A DNA stretch of 64,000 nt from Polynucleobacter duraquae (GTDB taxonomy: Bacteria; Pseudomonadota; Gammaproteobacteria; Burkholderiales; Burkholderiaceae): contig NZ_CP007501.1 in the NCBI RefSeq assembly GCF_000973625.1, positions 310,001 through 374,000 on the forward strand, in the 5' to 3' direction. Shown in pieces: positions 1 through 9,656 of the stretch (positions within the stretch are counted from its first letter, which is position 1; each line of letters starts with the position of its first letter). Under the pieces are notes generated by a model. It did no database searches. It worked only from the letters and a program-made list of their open reading frames with translations, and was not told where the DNA came from. The position numbers and the translations under genes were made by a program.

Positions 1-1
1 T

Positions 2-1171
2 GATTTAAACAATAATTCTAATACTATTTTTTTTAAAACACTCAAATCTAACAATATTTCAATTAAAGTAATAAATGATGCAATATACTCAGATAATATA
101 GATCACTTGAATCTAATCTCCAAGATACTTGAAAGAGACTGGGTAGAGCCGCAAGTTCATTTAATGAACAAAAGCGTAGCAGGAAAAAGTATATTAATTA
201 CTGGCGCAGGCGGTTCAATTGGATCTGAAATTTGTAGGCAGGTAATTAGGTTGGAACCTTCAAAATTATTATTACTTGATAATTCAGAATACGCATTGTT
301 TAAAATTTATCAAGAGATCACTTCATTAACACTAAATGTAGAAGTAATACCAGTGCTTGAATCGGTTTGCTCTAATGATTTAGAGCGCATATTTAAAGAA
401 AATAAAATTGATACTATATTTCATGCTGCGGCATATAAACATGTTGGATTAGTTGAATGTAATCCTAAATATTCTATATATAACAATGTGATTGGTATAG
501 CAAATCTAATTGATTTATCTATTAAATATGGCATATTGAATTTCACCTTGATAAGTACAGATAAAGCCGTTAACCCATCAAATATAATGGGTTTGACTAA
601 GAGAATATCAGAGTTAATACTTCATAATAAGAGACTTCAGGTTAAAGACTCTATAAAAATCGATATTGTTAGGTTTGGGAATGTAATAGGCTCTTCTGGT
701 TCTGCAGTTGAAATTTTTAAAAAGCAGATTGCTAATGGGGGGCCCGTTACAGTTACCCATCCAGATGTAACGAGATATTTCATGAGCATACCTGAAGCTG
801 CTCAATTAGTAATACAGTCCTGTTCCATTCCGAATCATAATGGGATTTTTATTTTGGATATGGGAAAACCTATTAAAATCCTTGAGATTGCAAGGGCATT
901 GATAGAAAAAAATACCCTAGATGAGATAGAGATACAAATTACAGGACTTAAGAAGGGGGAGAAGTTGCATGAGGAGCTATCAATTTCTCAAAGGCTTATA
1001 GCTAGTAACCATGAAAAAATTAGAATTGCACAAGACGAGTTGTATGCTGTAAAGGATATTAACTGTCATTTGGACAATTTAAAAAATCAATTGTTAAATA
1101 GTAATTCAGATCAAAATAAATGTTATGAAATACTTCAAAAAATTGTTCCTAATTATGAATACCCAATATAA
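2..1171 (+). CDS. UDP-N-acetyl-hexosamine 4,6-dehydratase, WbpM/PglF/CapD type (5' truncated by window)
   Basis: NAD-dependent SDR that would convert UDP-GlcNAc to the 4-keto-6-deoxy sugar used for D-QuiNAc, D-FucNAc or bacillosamine-type residues. The reading frame is open back to base 2. The first plausible start inside the window (TTG at 107) lies in the middle of the protein, so the N-terminal transmembrane part typical of the long WbpM form is probably outside. Seen: Rossmann motif GAGGSIGSE, then YKHVGLVE, then STDKAVNP, whose TDK is the catalytic triad of PglF-type dehydratases, followed by MGLTKR. The C-terminal part (KKGEKLHEEL) matches the family. The 3' end overlaps the next gene, so the two are probably co-transcribed. 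Family assignment is firm; the exact sugar is inferred. Confidence 0.9.
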   Translation, partial: DLNNNSNTIFFKTLKSNNISIKVINDAIYSDNIDHLNLISKILERDWVEPQVHLMNKSVAGKSILITGAGGSIGSEICRQVIRLEPSKLLLLDNSEYALFKIYQEITSLTLNVEVIPVLESVCSNDLERIFKENKIDTIFHAAAYKHVGLVECNPKYSIYNNVIGIANLIDLSIKYGILNFTLISTDKAVNPSNIMGLTKRISELILHNKRLQVKDSIKIDIVRFGNVIGSSGSAVEIFKKQIANGGPVTVTHPDVTRYFMSIPEAAQLVIQSCSIPNHNGIFILDMGKPIKILEIARALIEKNTLDEIEIQITGLKKGEKLHEELSISQRLIASNHEKIRIAQDELYAVKDINCHLDNLKNQLLNSNSDQNKCYEILQKIVPNYEYPI

Positions 1172-2591
1172 ATATGGTGCATTATTAATTCTTACATTAT
1201 TTATTGGATTAATTGCAAACTTAGATTATCTGCAGATGCATACGCACTATGTCGGATATGCTTCTCTATTGTTATTTTCAATCATGGCAATTATTTCACC
1301 GGCATTTAGCCTTGGATGGCTAATTATCTCATCAGTTTTAATTGAGAAAATTGGCATTATAAGTGGACAGTATTTACAAACAAAATGTTTCTTAATTATT
1401 ACAGTTATAGGAATTATCTATTACATAAATAGTATATATCAAAAAAAAGAGCAGTTAAATATAAATAAATTTAAGATATTTCTTAATTTAACTTTATTTA
1501 CATTTTTATTTTTGCTAATGATAAAAATTCAATTTAAAGATATTTATTTGCTTTACGAATATCTCATAAGCTCGGTGACATCAAAATTATCAGATAATAC
1601 AAATGCATTTTATTATGTAATGATAATACGTTGGTCCGCTATAGTAGTAGTGACAGCGCTTATTATCAAAGAATTTGAGCAACTTGACCAATTAATTATG
1701 GGTATTACCATATCAGGAATTGGATTACTTTTTTCATTAGATGCTAATATTTTTAATGGCATTTATTTGTTATGTAGTGGTACGGGCGGTGAAGGAGTAC
1801 AAAATCTTTACATTAATAGAGCTGACTATGCATTTAAGCTTTCATTATCACTCTACGGAATATCAGCATTATTGATTATGAAGTTGAGGAACAATGTATT
1901 GCTTGCATTTATATTTTCCATTTTTATAATCACTTTGTTAGTAACCGGAGGTAAAGGTGGTCTCTTAGGTTATATATTATGCGTTTTCATTGGGCTAATC
2001 TATTTAAGACGCTGGAGACCAATGCTATATATACCAATTGTACTGACCACTCTATACTTTATAATTACACCTTTAAAAATTTGTAATCCAAATGTATTTT
2101 TAACTCAACATTTTAGCGCTTTGCTAACAAAAGGAGTAATGGTCCGACTAAGTCTATACGATCAATCACTTGAGCGCTTCGAAAATAATATTCCTCAGAA
2201 AAACTCAAATGAACTTAGCTATAATTTGTATACCCCGCTTCTTAAAGGCAGCAACGAATCATACGGTGATTTTGTACATAGGGTTGATCAACATACCGAA
2301 GTAGGGGTATATAGATCAGGCTCTGGCTCTCATAATGTTTTTATAGACATTATTAATCAATACGGGTTAATAATCGGGCTATTATTAATTTTTATTATTA
2401 TATTTCCGATATTAATTTTATTGTATAAGTTGTATATTAATAAAATGACATATTACTTATTGACAATCTTTGGTTTTATAATAATCATATTTCTTTATGC
2501 AAACATAACTGCAGCTTTACACGTTGCAATTCTTGTTCCTTTAGTTTTTTCAATGTCAATTAGCGCCTTAAAGCTATTAATTGATGACTAA
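1155..2591 (+). CDS. O-antigen polymerase/ligase-like polytopic membrane protein (Wzy_C/WaaL family)
   Basis: Integral membrane protein with about a dozen hydrophobic segments and one large periplasmic loop late in the chain (around residues 310-400). The segment GGKGG within a membrane helix and the SGSHNVFIDIINQYG stretch just after the loop resemble the conserved His-Asn signature of the O-antigen ligase/polymerase superfamily. It therefore probably polymerises or ligates lipid-linked oligosaccharide on the periplasmic face. I prefer ATG 1155 over ATG 1125 because it shortens the overlap with the dehydratase gene from 47 to 17 bases. No Shine-Dalgarno sequence is obvious at either start. 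Wzy and WaaL cannot be told apart from sequence alone. Confidence 0.75.
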   Translation: MNTQYKYGALLILTLFIGLIANLDYLQMHTHYVGYASLLLFSIMAIISPAFSLGWLIISSVLIEKIGIISGQYLQTKCFLIITVIGIIYYINSIYQKKEQLNINKFKIFLNLTLFTFLFLLMIKIQFKDIYLLYEYLISSVTSKLSDNTNAFYYVMIIRWSAIVVVTALIIKEFEQLDQLIMGITISGIGLLFSLDANIFNGIYLLCSGTGGEGVQNLYINRADYAFKLSLSLYGISALLIMKLRNNVLLAFIFSIFIITLLVTGGKGGLLGYILCVFIGLIYLRRWRPMLYIPIVLTTLYFIITPLKICNPNVFLTQHFSALLTKGVMVRLSLYDQSLERFENNIPQKNSNELSYNLYTPLLKGSNESYGDFVHRVDQHTEVGVYRSGSGSHNVFIDIINQYGLIIGLLLIFIIIFPILILLYKLYINKMTYYLLTIFGFIIIIFLYANITAALHVAILVPLVFSMSISALKLLIDD

Positions 2592-3714
2592 AAAAAATAT
2601 TCTTATATTAGTTGATTATTTTTATCCTGGAGTAAGGGGGGTTGGCCCTGCAAAATCTATAATTAATTTTATTGATAAAATTGGTGATAGAGCGCGTATT
2701 AAAGTATTTACATGGAATTGGGATATCGGTGGCGTATCATATTCCAGTAAAGATAAATTAAAGTTTTTGTGTGACTGTAATTTCGAATGTACATATGTGA
2801 ATAATTATTTATTTTTCTTATTAAATATTTTTCACATTTTTTCCCAAAATAAATTTAATAAAGTAATTTTGAATAGTTTTTTTTCATTATATTTCACGCT
2901 ATTACCATTGCTTATAGCCAAGGTTACAAAGTCTCAATCAAAGTTTTTTTTAGCCCCAAGAGGAGAATTATTCTCTGAAGTTTTAGATCTCAAAGGTAAA
3001 AAAAAGAATTTTTATATCAACATCGTTAAATTTCTGAATGTTTATTCAAAAGTTACTTTCATTGCATCTAATGACATTGAGGCTAATGTCATTAGGCTCA
3101 TATTTCCTTTCAATGAAATTATCATTATTCCTGATGGGATAAATATCTCCCAATCAAATAACGCAAGATTACATAATAAGAAAGCTGGTGTTCTTAAGAT
3201 TGTTTACTTATCTAGAATTCTTAAAAAGAAAAATCTAAGATATCTAATTGAACTGCTTGAAAAAGTAACTGGAAATATTTCTTTGCATATTTACGGACCT
3301 ATAGAAGAAAGGGCGTACTTCAATTCTTGCATGCAACTGGCTAAGGAAGTGTCCTTACATTCAAATATCTCTATAGAGTATATGGGTGAAGTTCTTGCGC
3401 CTAATGTTATTGAAACATTTGCAAATTATGATCTAATGATATTACCAACTATTGGTGAAAACTTTGGCCATGTTATAAGCGAATCTCTTCTGGCTAAAAC
3501 CCCAGTCTTAATCTCTGATAGGACACCCTGGATTTCTGATGGCAATAATTTAGTAAATGTTTTATCTCTAGACTTCCCTTTGAGATGGGTAGAAATAATT
3601 AAATTATTTTATGAAATGGATGAAGATCGCTACAATGACCTTGTAAATAATTCAAATCAATATCTAGCTAGTATCCATAATAATTTTGAAATTGAAAAAT
3701 TTATAAATGTTTAA
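2584..3714 (+). CDS. GT4-family glycosyltransferase
   Basis: Cytoplasmic GT-B fold enzyme expected to add one sugar to the lipid-linked repeat unit. The N-terminus (ILILVDYFYPGVRGVGPAKS) is the typical acceptor-domain start with a glycine-rich loop. APRGEL follows near residue 120 and the inter-domain IIPDGIN near residue 183. The donor-binding E-x7-E-like segment GENFGHVISESLLAKTPV sits in the C-terminal half. The start is ATG 2584, forming an 8-base overlap (ATGACTAA) with the upstream membrane gene and implying translational coupling. A TTG one codon upstream is also possible. The sequence is strongly AT-rich like its neighbours. Donor and acceptor are unknown. Confidence 0.85.
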   Translation: MTKKNILILVDYFYPGVRGVGPAKSIINFIDKIGDRARIKVFTWNWDIGGVSYSSKDKLKFLCDCNFECTYVNNYLFFLLNIFHIFSQNKFNKVILNSFFSLYFTLLPLLIAKVTKSQSKFFLAPRGELFSEVLDLKGKKKNFYINIVKFLNVYSKVTFIASNDIEANVIRLIFPFNEIIIIPDGINISQSNNARLHNKKAGVLKIVYLSRILKKKNLRYLIELLEKVTGNISLHIYGPIEERAYFNSCMQLAKEVSLHSNISIEYMGEVLAPNVIETFANYDLMILPTIGENFGHVISESLLAKTPVLISDRTPWISDGNNLVNVLSLDFPLRWVEIIKLFYEMDEDRYNDLVNNSNQYLASIHNNFEIEKFINV

Positions 3715-3800
3715 TTTTTACTAGCAGTTCTGAGGTTTTTAACATTGTTGTTACAAATTTACTCTTAGCTGATAAAACAAAAGAATACTATCAAATAATG

Positions 3801-4358
3801 CTAGTGTGAAATGTCAGTTGAATTAATAAGTTTCTTGGCAGTTATTAAGATTATTTGTAAATCAAGGATTATTGATTGTGATTTATAGTACAAGAGGTCA
3901 TAGGCAACCTTTCTTCGTATGGAAATTTTATCGCGACCATTTATTTGGGCTAAGCCAGTTATGCCAGGTTTGAGTTTATCTACGTTGTATTTTTGTCGAT
4001 AAGTAATTAAATCGTATTGATTAAAAAGTGCAGGTCTAGGCCCAACGAAACACATATCACCAATTAAAATATTTATTAATTGTGGGATTTCATCGAGGCT
4101 TGATTTTCTTAAGAAAAAACCTAAATTAGTTATGTAATTATCAGGATTAATTATGAGATGAGTCGCAATTTCAGGCGTTTTTATATGCATTGTTCTGAAT
4201 TTGAACATTCGAAATTCTTTACAGTGCCTTCCAATTCTTGGAGATATATAAAAAATTGGCCGGCCAGATGATAATAAAATAGCTATGCATATTAGTAAAA
4301 AAATTGGGGAGAGTGTTATTAGCATTAATAGCGCACTCAGGCGTGAAAGTAACTGCAT
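3801..4358 (-). CDS. Small polyprenyl-phosphate sugar-1-phosphate transferase (PglC/WreU/WcaJ C-terminal type)
   Basis: Initiating phosphoglycosyl transferase that would move a sugar-1-phosphate from a UDP-sugar to undecaprenyl phosphate. At 185 aa it is the minimal monotopic form, with one N-terminal re-entrant hydrophobic helix (about residues 8-30) and none of the extra helices of full WbaP. Seen: FRMFKFRTM, then SLDEIPQLINILIGDM with the catalytic Asp-Glu pair, then FVGPRPAL and KPGITGLAQINGR. It is the last gene of a five-gene minus-strand operon, one base after the reductase gene. The pairing of this enzyme with a 4-ketoreductase resembles WreQ/WreU of D-QuiNAc-initiated O-antigen, which suggests D-QuiNAc-phosphate as its substrate (inference). 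Confidence 0.9.
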   Translation of the reverse strand: MQLLSRLSALLMLITLSPIFLLICIAILLSSGRPIFYISPRIGRHCKEFRMFKFRTMHIKTPEIATHLIINPDNYITNLGFFLRKSSLDEIPQLINILIGDMCFVGPRPALFNQYDLITYRQKYNVDKLKPGITGLAQINGRDKISIRRKVAYDLLYYKSQSIILDLQIILITAKKLINSTDISH

Positions 4359-4359
4359 T

Positions 4360-5298
4360 TTAATTCTCAGTTTTATTCATCTCAGATAGCACTTGATTCA
4401 TCCTTACAACAGGTGTCCAACCTAAATCATTTTTAATTTTTTCTATATTAAGAGAGAAGTTTGAAGATACCTTTTGAAAAAAAACTTCCTGCTTTAATAA
4501 TTTAAAAATTAATTCCAGCTTTTTTTGATTTATATTAAAAAGATAAGCTTTTTTATTCATTGATGTGCAAATCCTTCTAAAAAGTTCTGAAATTGAAATG
4601 TCGTCATCATCTGATACTAGATAAATACTACTTTTCTGAAAATTAGTTTCAATACAGAGCATTATTGCACTAATTAAATTATCAATTGCTATAAAACTTC
4701 TGGCGTTGTCAATATCACCAATAGGGAGAGGTATTCCAATTTTAGCTATTAAATTTAAAAGTTTAAAATTAGCTTTGACTCCACGACCATAAACTAAAGG
4801 TGGTCTAAGTACAAAATACTGCATTTCTTTGTCTAAGCATAAATTTATTAAATGCTTCTCCCCATAAAACTTTGACTCAGCATATATATTTTGGGGGTTC
4901 AGTTCTCTTGTTTCGTCAAACTTTATTTTCTCAACAGAAATCTCGCCATGTACCTTTGAGGTACTAATGTAAATGAATCTTTTTACACCATTTTTTAAGG
5001 CGCCTTCTGCTAGTAACTTTGTTAATGTTGAGTTTGCTTCAAAAACTCTATCTTGAAATGATTTTGAGTTATTTATCGGTGCATGAGCCATCCCAGCGCA
5101 ATGGACAACTGTATGAATATCTTTAAAAATAGCATTCGACAAGGGTAGTCCGGGTGTATAGGAAATTATCTCTGTATTTGTGCAATGAGAACGCAGTAAT
5201 GATGCGTCTCTAGTCAAAATTCTTTTTTTATATGAGTTTGGGAGCGAATTCATTAGGTGACTGCCGATAAATCCCGTAGCTCCTGTAATGAGGATCAT
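4360..5298 (-). CDS. NAD-dependent epimerase/4-ketoreductase (WbpV/WreQ-like)
   Basis: Extended SDR of 312 aa with the N-terminal dinucleotide motif ITGATGFIGSHL, the active-site stretch YISTSKVHGE followed by YAESKFYGE (YxxxK), and the substrate-binding segment LRPPLVYGRGVKANF. These features match the reductase/epimerase branch containing WbpV and WreQ, which reduce UDP-4-keto-6-deoxy-GlcNAc to UDP-D-QuiNAc or its epimer. The substrate could be supplied by the WbpM-type dehydratase at the left edge. The start overlaps the end of the 2-epimerase gene by 4 bases (ATGA). The stereochemistry of the product cannot be read from sequence. Confidence 0.8.
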   Translation of the reverse strand: MILITGATGFIGSHLMNSLPNSYKKRILTRDASLLRSHCTNTEIISYTPGLPLSNAIFKDIHTVVHCAGMAHAPINNSKSFQDRVFEANSTLTKLLAEGALKNGVKRFIYISTSKVHGEISVEKIKFDETRELNPQNIYAESKFYGEKHLINLCLDKEMQYFVLRPPLVYGRGVKANFKLLNLIAKIGIPLPIGDIDNARSFIAIDNLISAIMLCIETNFQKSSIYLVSDDDDISISELFRRICTSMNKKAYLFNINQKKLELIFKLLKQEVFFQKVSSNFSLNIEKIKNDLGWTPVVRMNQVLSEMNKTEN

Positions 5299-6425
5299 AT
5301 ATTTTTATGCCAAACAAGGTCATTAATTTGATTTATATAGCTGAGTACAATATTTAAAATCTTATGGGATACATTGGGAGCTTCATAGTCATCGACCTTC
5401 AAGAATGAATTCTTACAACTTTCCCATCTATTAATGGAAATTCGAATATTTTCAAACAAGCTGCGATGATCAAAACTTGACATAATTAAAGTGCCAAAAT
5501 CCATCCCTTCGGGGCGCTCATGCGACTTTCTTATTGTAATGGCGCACAATCCTAGTATTGAAGCCTCTTCAGTAATCGTCCCACTATCTGAGATAACACA
5601 GAGAGATTCAATTTGTAATTTATTGTAATCAAAGAACCCAAATGGCTTCGATAGGATAATTAAGTCACTCTTAACATACGAAGAAAGAAGTTCAATTCTT
5701 TTTCGTGTCCTTGGGTGAGTCGAAATAATAATTGGTAAATTATATTCTTTAGCAATTAGATTTAGTGATTGTAAAATTTGTAAAAGGTTTTTTTCATCAT
5801 CAACATTATCTTCTCTATGTAAACTTACCAAGAAGTATCCTTTTTTTTCAATCTTGAGTTCACTTAGAATGTTTGAACTTAAGATTTTAGGCATGTAATG
5901 GTTAAAAACTTCTTTCATGTGGGAGCCGGTTTTGAAAATTCTATCTGGGGCAATCCCTTCCCTAATGAGATATCTTCGAGCGTGTTCAGTAAGTGTAAGA
6001 TTAATATCACTCAGGTGATCTAATACTTTGCGATTTAATTCCTCCGGCACTCTTTGATCAAAAGATCTATTTCCTGCTTCCATGTGAAAAACCGGTATCT
6101 TCAGTCTTTTCGCAGAAATAACAGATAGACAAGAATTTGTATCTCCATATAGAAGGACAGCATCAGGCATTTCTTTCCTGAGGACTTCATCGGATTTAAT
6201 AATTACCTGGCCAATAGTTGATGCAGCTGTTTCTCCAGACGCAGACAAGAAATAGTCAGGCTTTCTAATACTCAAGTCTTTAAAGAAAACCTCATTCAAC
6301 TCGTAATCGTAATTTTGGCCAGTATGGACCAAAACATGATTTATGCTCTCATCCATCAGGGAAATTACTCGAGACATCTTTATTATTTCTGGGCGAGTAC
6401 CTAAAATGGTCATAATTTTAGTCAT
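5295..6425 (-). CDS. UDP-N-acetylglucosamine 2-epimerase, WbjD/FnlC branch
   Basis: GT-B-like C2 epimerase of 376 aa. N-terminal GTRPEIIKMSRVI, GQNYDYELNEVFF, the YGDTNS motif, and MEAGNRSFDQRVPEELNRK are characteristic of the FnlC/WbjD subgroup acting on 6-deoxy-L-talose-type intermediates rather than of housekeeping WecB. SDSGTITEEASILG and the RPEGMDFG segment are also present. In UDP-L-FucNAc or L-QuiNAc synthesis this enzyme carries out the final C2 inversion. It overlaps the upstream reductase gene by 8 bases and the downstream gene by 4 bases, so this is one operon. The subgroup call rests on motif memory and needs a tree. Confidence 0.85.
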   Translation of the reverse strand: MTKIMTILGTRPEIIKMSRVISLMDESINHVLVHTGQNYDYELNEVFFKDLSIRKPDYFLSASGETAASTIGQVIIKSDEVLRKEMPDAVLLYGDTNSCLSVISAKRLKIPVFHMEAGNRSFDQRVPEELNRKVLDHLSDINLTLTEHARRYLIREGIAPDRIFKTGSHMKEVFNHYMPKILSSNILSELKIEKKGYFLVSLHREDNVDDEKNLLQILQSLNLIAKEYNLPIIISTHPRTRKRIELLSSYVKSDLIILSKPFGFFDYNKLQIESLCVISDSGTITEEASILGLCAITIRKSHERPEGMDFGTLIMSSFDHRSLFENIRISINRWESCKNSFLKVDDYEAPNVSHKILNIVLSYINQINDLVWHKNI

Positions 6426-7284
6426 AAAGTGTATGTTCCTTTAGAAATTGTTTTAATTCAATTAATTGCTTAGAAAATTTCTTTGGTATGTAATTAGTCT
6501 CAAGGCTAAATTTAGTGCTTGAAAGCGTCCTATCAACAATAAATGTTTTATTTGCTTCTATAAAAATTTTCTTGCCTAAAACTATCGAAAATAATCTTAG
6601 TAAGTTATATTTAGATATTCTATTAGACGATATATGGAAAAGACCTTGAAGGTGAGGACTAGGCAATATTATATCGTTCATAATTTTTGAAAATTCAAGT
6701 GATGTAATCCCATTAAAAAAAGCATTTCTAAATCCATAACATTTATCTTCGCAAGACATAAACCAGGCCAGTAAACCATATTTAGTGTTCAGCTCAGGCC
6801 CTACAGTAGAAATACGCACTGTTAAATGTGGTTCATCAATTTCGCCAGCAAACTTTGAAGTGCTGTAAATACCTTCCCCATCAGGTTTATCTAATTCTGT
6901 ATAACCACCTTTTACTCCCGAAAAGACGCAGTCTGTACTTACCTGAATTAGTCGAACATTACGTTGCTTACAAATAAGAGATAAATTTTGAGGAAGAATT
7001 CGATTCATATATTCAACTCTTTTAGTGTCATTTATCTCCGATAAGTGTTTGGTAATGCCGGCACAGTTAATAATAACTTGAGGGTTAATGCTGTCTAACA
7101 AGTTAGAAATTTTTTTAGTATCAGTAAAAAAATCAAAGGGGGTTATGGATAAGTTGATACTTTCATTGGGATGAAAATATTTAGTACGGCTAATACCGTA
7201 TATAGAATTATTTGAATATAAAGATAAATACGTGAAGAGCATTCTTCCGATTAGACCAGTAGTGCCAAGTATAAGAACCCTCAT
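6418..7284 (-). CDS. RmlD-like NDP-sugar 4-ketoreductase (WbvR-like)
   Basis: SDR of 288 aa related to dTDP-4-dehydrorhamnose reductase. Motifs are LGTTGLIGRML at the N-terminus, INCAGITKHL, VSTDCVFSG and YSTSKFAGE (YxxxK). It lacks the C-terminal cupin domain of FnlB/WbjC, so it matches the shorter reductase used for L-QuiNAc/L-RhaNAc-type sugars better than the FucNAc enzyme. It lies between a WbuB-like transferase gene and the 2-epimerase gene with 3- to 8-base junctions. The partner 4,6-dehydratase/5-epimerase (FnlA/WbjB type) expected upstream is not in this window. Confidence 0.8.
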   Translation of the reverse strand: MRVLILGTTGLIGRMLFTYLSLYSNNSIYGISRTKYFHPNESINLSITPFDFFTDTKKISNLLDSINPQVIINCAGITKHLSEINDTKRVEYMNRILPQNLSLICKQRNVRLIQVSTDCVFSGVKGGYTELDKPDGEGIYSTSKFAGEIDEPHLTVRISTVGPELNTKYGLLAWFMSCEDKCYGFRNAFFNGITSLEFSKIMNDIILPSPHLQGLFHISSNRISKYNLLRLFSIVLGKKIFIEANKTFIVDRTLSSTKFSLETNYIPKKFSKQLIELKQFLKEHTLYD

Positions 7285-7287
7285 TTT

Positions 7288-8541
7288 TTAATCACCAATA
7301 AGTATGGAATTATTTTTTAATATGTCACTTAATTGTTTTGCAATTAAATTTGGATTAAAATTTTCAACATAGTATTTATATCCATTAGAACCAAACTCAT
7401 CAAGTTCAAGCTGAGTTAGCTTGGAAAGTTTCTCAATATTATGAGCTAGTAAAGTTGGATCTCCAGGAGATGACACAAATCCACATTTAGCCATAGTAAT
7501 TATTGATGATGCAACACCCCCGACCGCCCCTATTATAGGTCGCTTTGATGAGAGGTATCCTTGAAGTTTAGCTGGGACAGTTTGATTAAGTAGTTGGTTG
7601 TCATTGAGGGTAACTAAAAGTGCACTTGACATCTTATTAATAAATTCCATGTCAGTCTCAGGAAGTGAATCAAAGATAAAAAAATTATTTAAGTTAAATT
7701 TAGCATTTAACTTCCTCAATTCATCTTTTTTGCTTCCATCACCTATTATGATGAATTTAATATTCTCATTATTAATTAAAATTTTAGCCGCTTCTAATAC
7801 AGTTTCAAGAGATTGAGCTGCACCAATATTCCCTGTGTAAACTACTTTGAAACAGACTTTCTCAAGTAGTTGTAGTAATTCAGGGGGGATCTTAGAAACT
7901 TCCGGTGATCCAGGTTGATGCGGATCAAATAAACCTGGATTTGGAAGATAAAAAATAGATTTATCCTTACATCTATCTTGAACAGGCCTACGAAAATCTT
8001 GCGATGAAATTAGTAAAAAATCATTCTTGGAATAAATAAAATTAACAACTTTTCCAGCAATTGTTATTATTAACTGATTTTTAATGTGAGAGGTAAGAAA
8101 TAAAGCCTCTGGCCATAGATCTTGTATCCATGTTACCAATGTATTTGAGTATCCAATGGCCTTTAAAAAGATGCCCACTAAAGATTGTAGTATTGGGGAG
8201 GGGGCATAAGTAAAGATTGCATCGTATTTTTCCTTCCTTAGAAAAAAGGGAGCAAAGAAACAGGCGCTAAATATAAACGAAATATAGTTAACGAAAAGTG
8301 CTGTAGAGGTTGATTTAAACCTAGGTATAATGGGCACGCGTATTACTTTAATATCATTAATGGTAGACCTAAACTTAAAGCTCCATATATCAAAACCCTT
8401 ATAAAATTTCCCATTCGGATAATTGGGTAAGCCAGTCAAAATAGTAATTTCATGTCCTTGACGACTTAAGTAAGTAGAAACAATGTTTATACGAAAATTT
8501 TCTGGAAAAAAATATTGAGTAACTATTAAAATTTTCATCAA
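7288..8541 (-). CDS. WbuB-type glycosyltransferase (GT4)
   Basis: GT-B transferase of 417 aa whose N-terminus (KILIVTQYFFPENFRIN, then GHEITILTGLPNYPNGKFYKGF) is the hallmark of WbuB/WbjE-like L-FucNAc or L-QuiNAc transferases. Further features are WIQDLWPEAL near residue 140, YTGNIGAAQSLETVLEA near residue 235, and SSKRPIIGAVGG in the donor-binding region. It is the first gene of the five-gene minus-strand operon, and its start is 65 bases from the divergent GT2 gene, so the operon promoter is probably there. It probably transfers the L-sugar made by the next two gene products. Confidence 0.85.
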   Translation of the reverse strand: MMKILIVTQYFFPENFRINIVSTYLSRQGHEITILTGLPNYPNGKFYKGFDIWSFKFRSTINDIKVIRVPIIPRFKSTSTALFVNYISFIFSACFFAPFFLRKEKYDAIFTYAPSPILQSLVGIFLKAIGYSNTLVTWIQDLWPEALFLTSHIKNQLIITIAGKVVNFIYSKNDFLLISSQDFRRPVQDRCKDKSIFYLPNPGLFDPHQPGSPEVSKIPPELLQLLEKVCFKVVYTGNIGAAQSLETVLEAAKILINNENIKFIIIGDGSKKDELRKLNAKFNLNNFFIFDSLPETDMEFINKMSSALLVTLNDNQLLNQTVPAKLQGYLSSKRPIIGAVGGVASSIITMAKCGFVSSPGDPTLLAHNIEKLSKLTQLELDEFGSNGYKYYVENFNPNLIAKQLSDILKNNSILIGD

Positions 8542-8606
8542 TTAAATACTTATAAATTTCAGTAAAGGAGTAATATAAATGGGAACAAATAAACTAAAAA
8601 TTTCAT

Positions 8607-9647
8607 ATGACAACAGAACCATTCTTTTCTATTTGCATACCACAGTACAACAGGGCTCAAAAACTCTTACGCTTACTTGAGTCTATAAAAATACAAAATT
8701 ATAAATCATATGAAGTATGTATTAGCGATGGTAAGTCAACCGATAACTCATTGGAACTTTCGGAAAACTACTTAACTACACACAATATAAACCATAGCAT
8801 ATCAAGAGCAAATAAACAAAGACGGTATGATGAAAATATTAGAAACTCGATTGCAATTTCTAAAGGAAAATTTCTTATACTAATGGGAAATGATGATTTA
8901 TTAAAAGATGAAAATAGTCTTCAAGATTTGTATAAGATTTTAAATTGTTTGGACTATTCAAATTTTGGTTTCTTAATAACAAATTTTCAAGATTTAGAAA
9001 GCGGCAGCACATACTATCGAGTTGGAGAAACCTTGAATAATAAGAACATATTTAAGGTTTCTGAAATATTCCGGTCACTGTCTTTTGTGAGCGGTCTTGT
9101 TTTTAATGCTTCCTTTGCAAAAAAATACTCAAGTAATGAAGTGGATGGCTCAGAAATGTATCAAATGTATTTGGCAGCCAAATTCTTATCTAATGATGTT
9201 TATTGCAAATTATCATCTTTAGTTAGCGTAAGGAAGGATCCGGGTGATGGTTTATTAAATCTAGCCGAAAATCAACTTCCGCTGCCAATGTCTAAAATTC
9301 CGAACACAATTGCCTATGGAATTGGCCTTAAGAGTGGTGAAATCAACCGTGAACTTAGGTCAGTAATAATACAGCTTTATCTTTACATATACCCATATTG
9401 GATTTACAGATACAGAGGAAGTGTGGATAAAAAAATTTGGCTCAAATTTTGCGCATCACTTGATCCAAAGAATCTACAATTAAAATACGGAATGATCGGC
9501 AATAAATTTCAATATCACTTGCTAAGGACTATCTACTATTTAAGTATTATTGCAAGCATTTGCATTCCAAAGAGGATATTTGATTACATATTACCCTTTT
9601 TGCACAAAATTGCAAAGAGGAAGATGGGTGGTTCGGTCGGCATTTGA
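8607..9647 (+). CDS. GT2-family glycosyltransferase
   Basis: Cytoplasmic GT-A transferase. The N-terminus FSICIPQYNRAQKL is the nucleotide-binding strand-loop, DGKSTDNS follows near residue 40, and LILMGNDDLLKDENS near residue 95 contains the metal-binding acidic pair. The C-terminal part (about residues 230-346) carries Tyr-rich hydrophobic stretches but no convincing transmembrane bundle. It reads divergently from the WbuB operon and is followed within 10 bases by a GTG-started membrane-protein gene, probably in the same transcript. Donor sugar and position in the repeat unit are unknown. Confidence 0.8.
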   Translation: MTTEPFFSICIPQYNRAQKLLRLLESIKIQNYKSYEVCISDGKSTDNSLELSENYLTTHNINHSISRANKQRRYDENIRNSIAISKGKFLILMGNDDLLKDENSLQDLYKILNCLDYSNFGFLITNFQDLESGSTYYRVGETLNNKNIFKVSEIFRSLSFVSGLVFNASFAKKYSSNEVDGSEMYQMYLAAKFLSNDVYCKLSSLVSVRKDPGDGLLNLAENQLPLPMSKIPNTIAYGIGLKSGEINRELRSVIIQLYLYIYPYWIYRYRGSVDKKIWLKFCASLDPKNLQLKYGMIGNKFQYHLLRTIYYLSIIASICIPKRIFDYILPFLHKIAKRKMGGSVGI

Positions 9648-9656
9648 GGAAGTATT

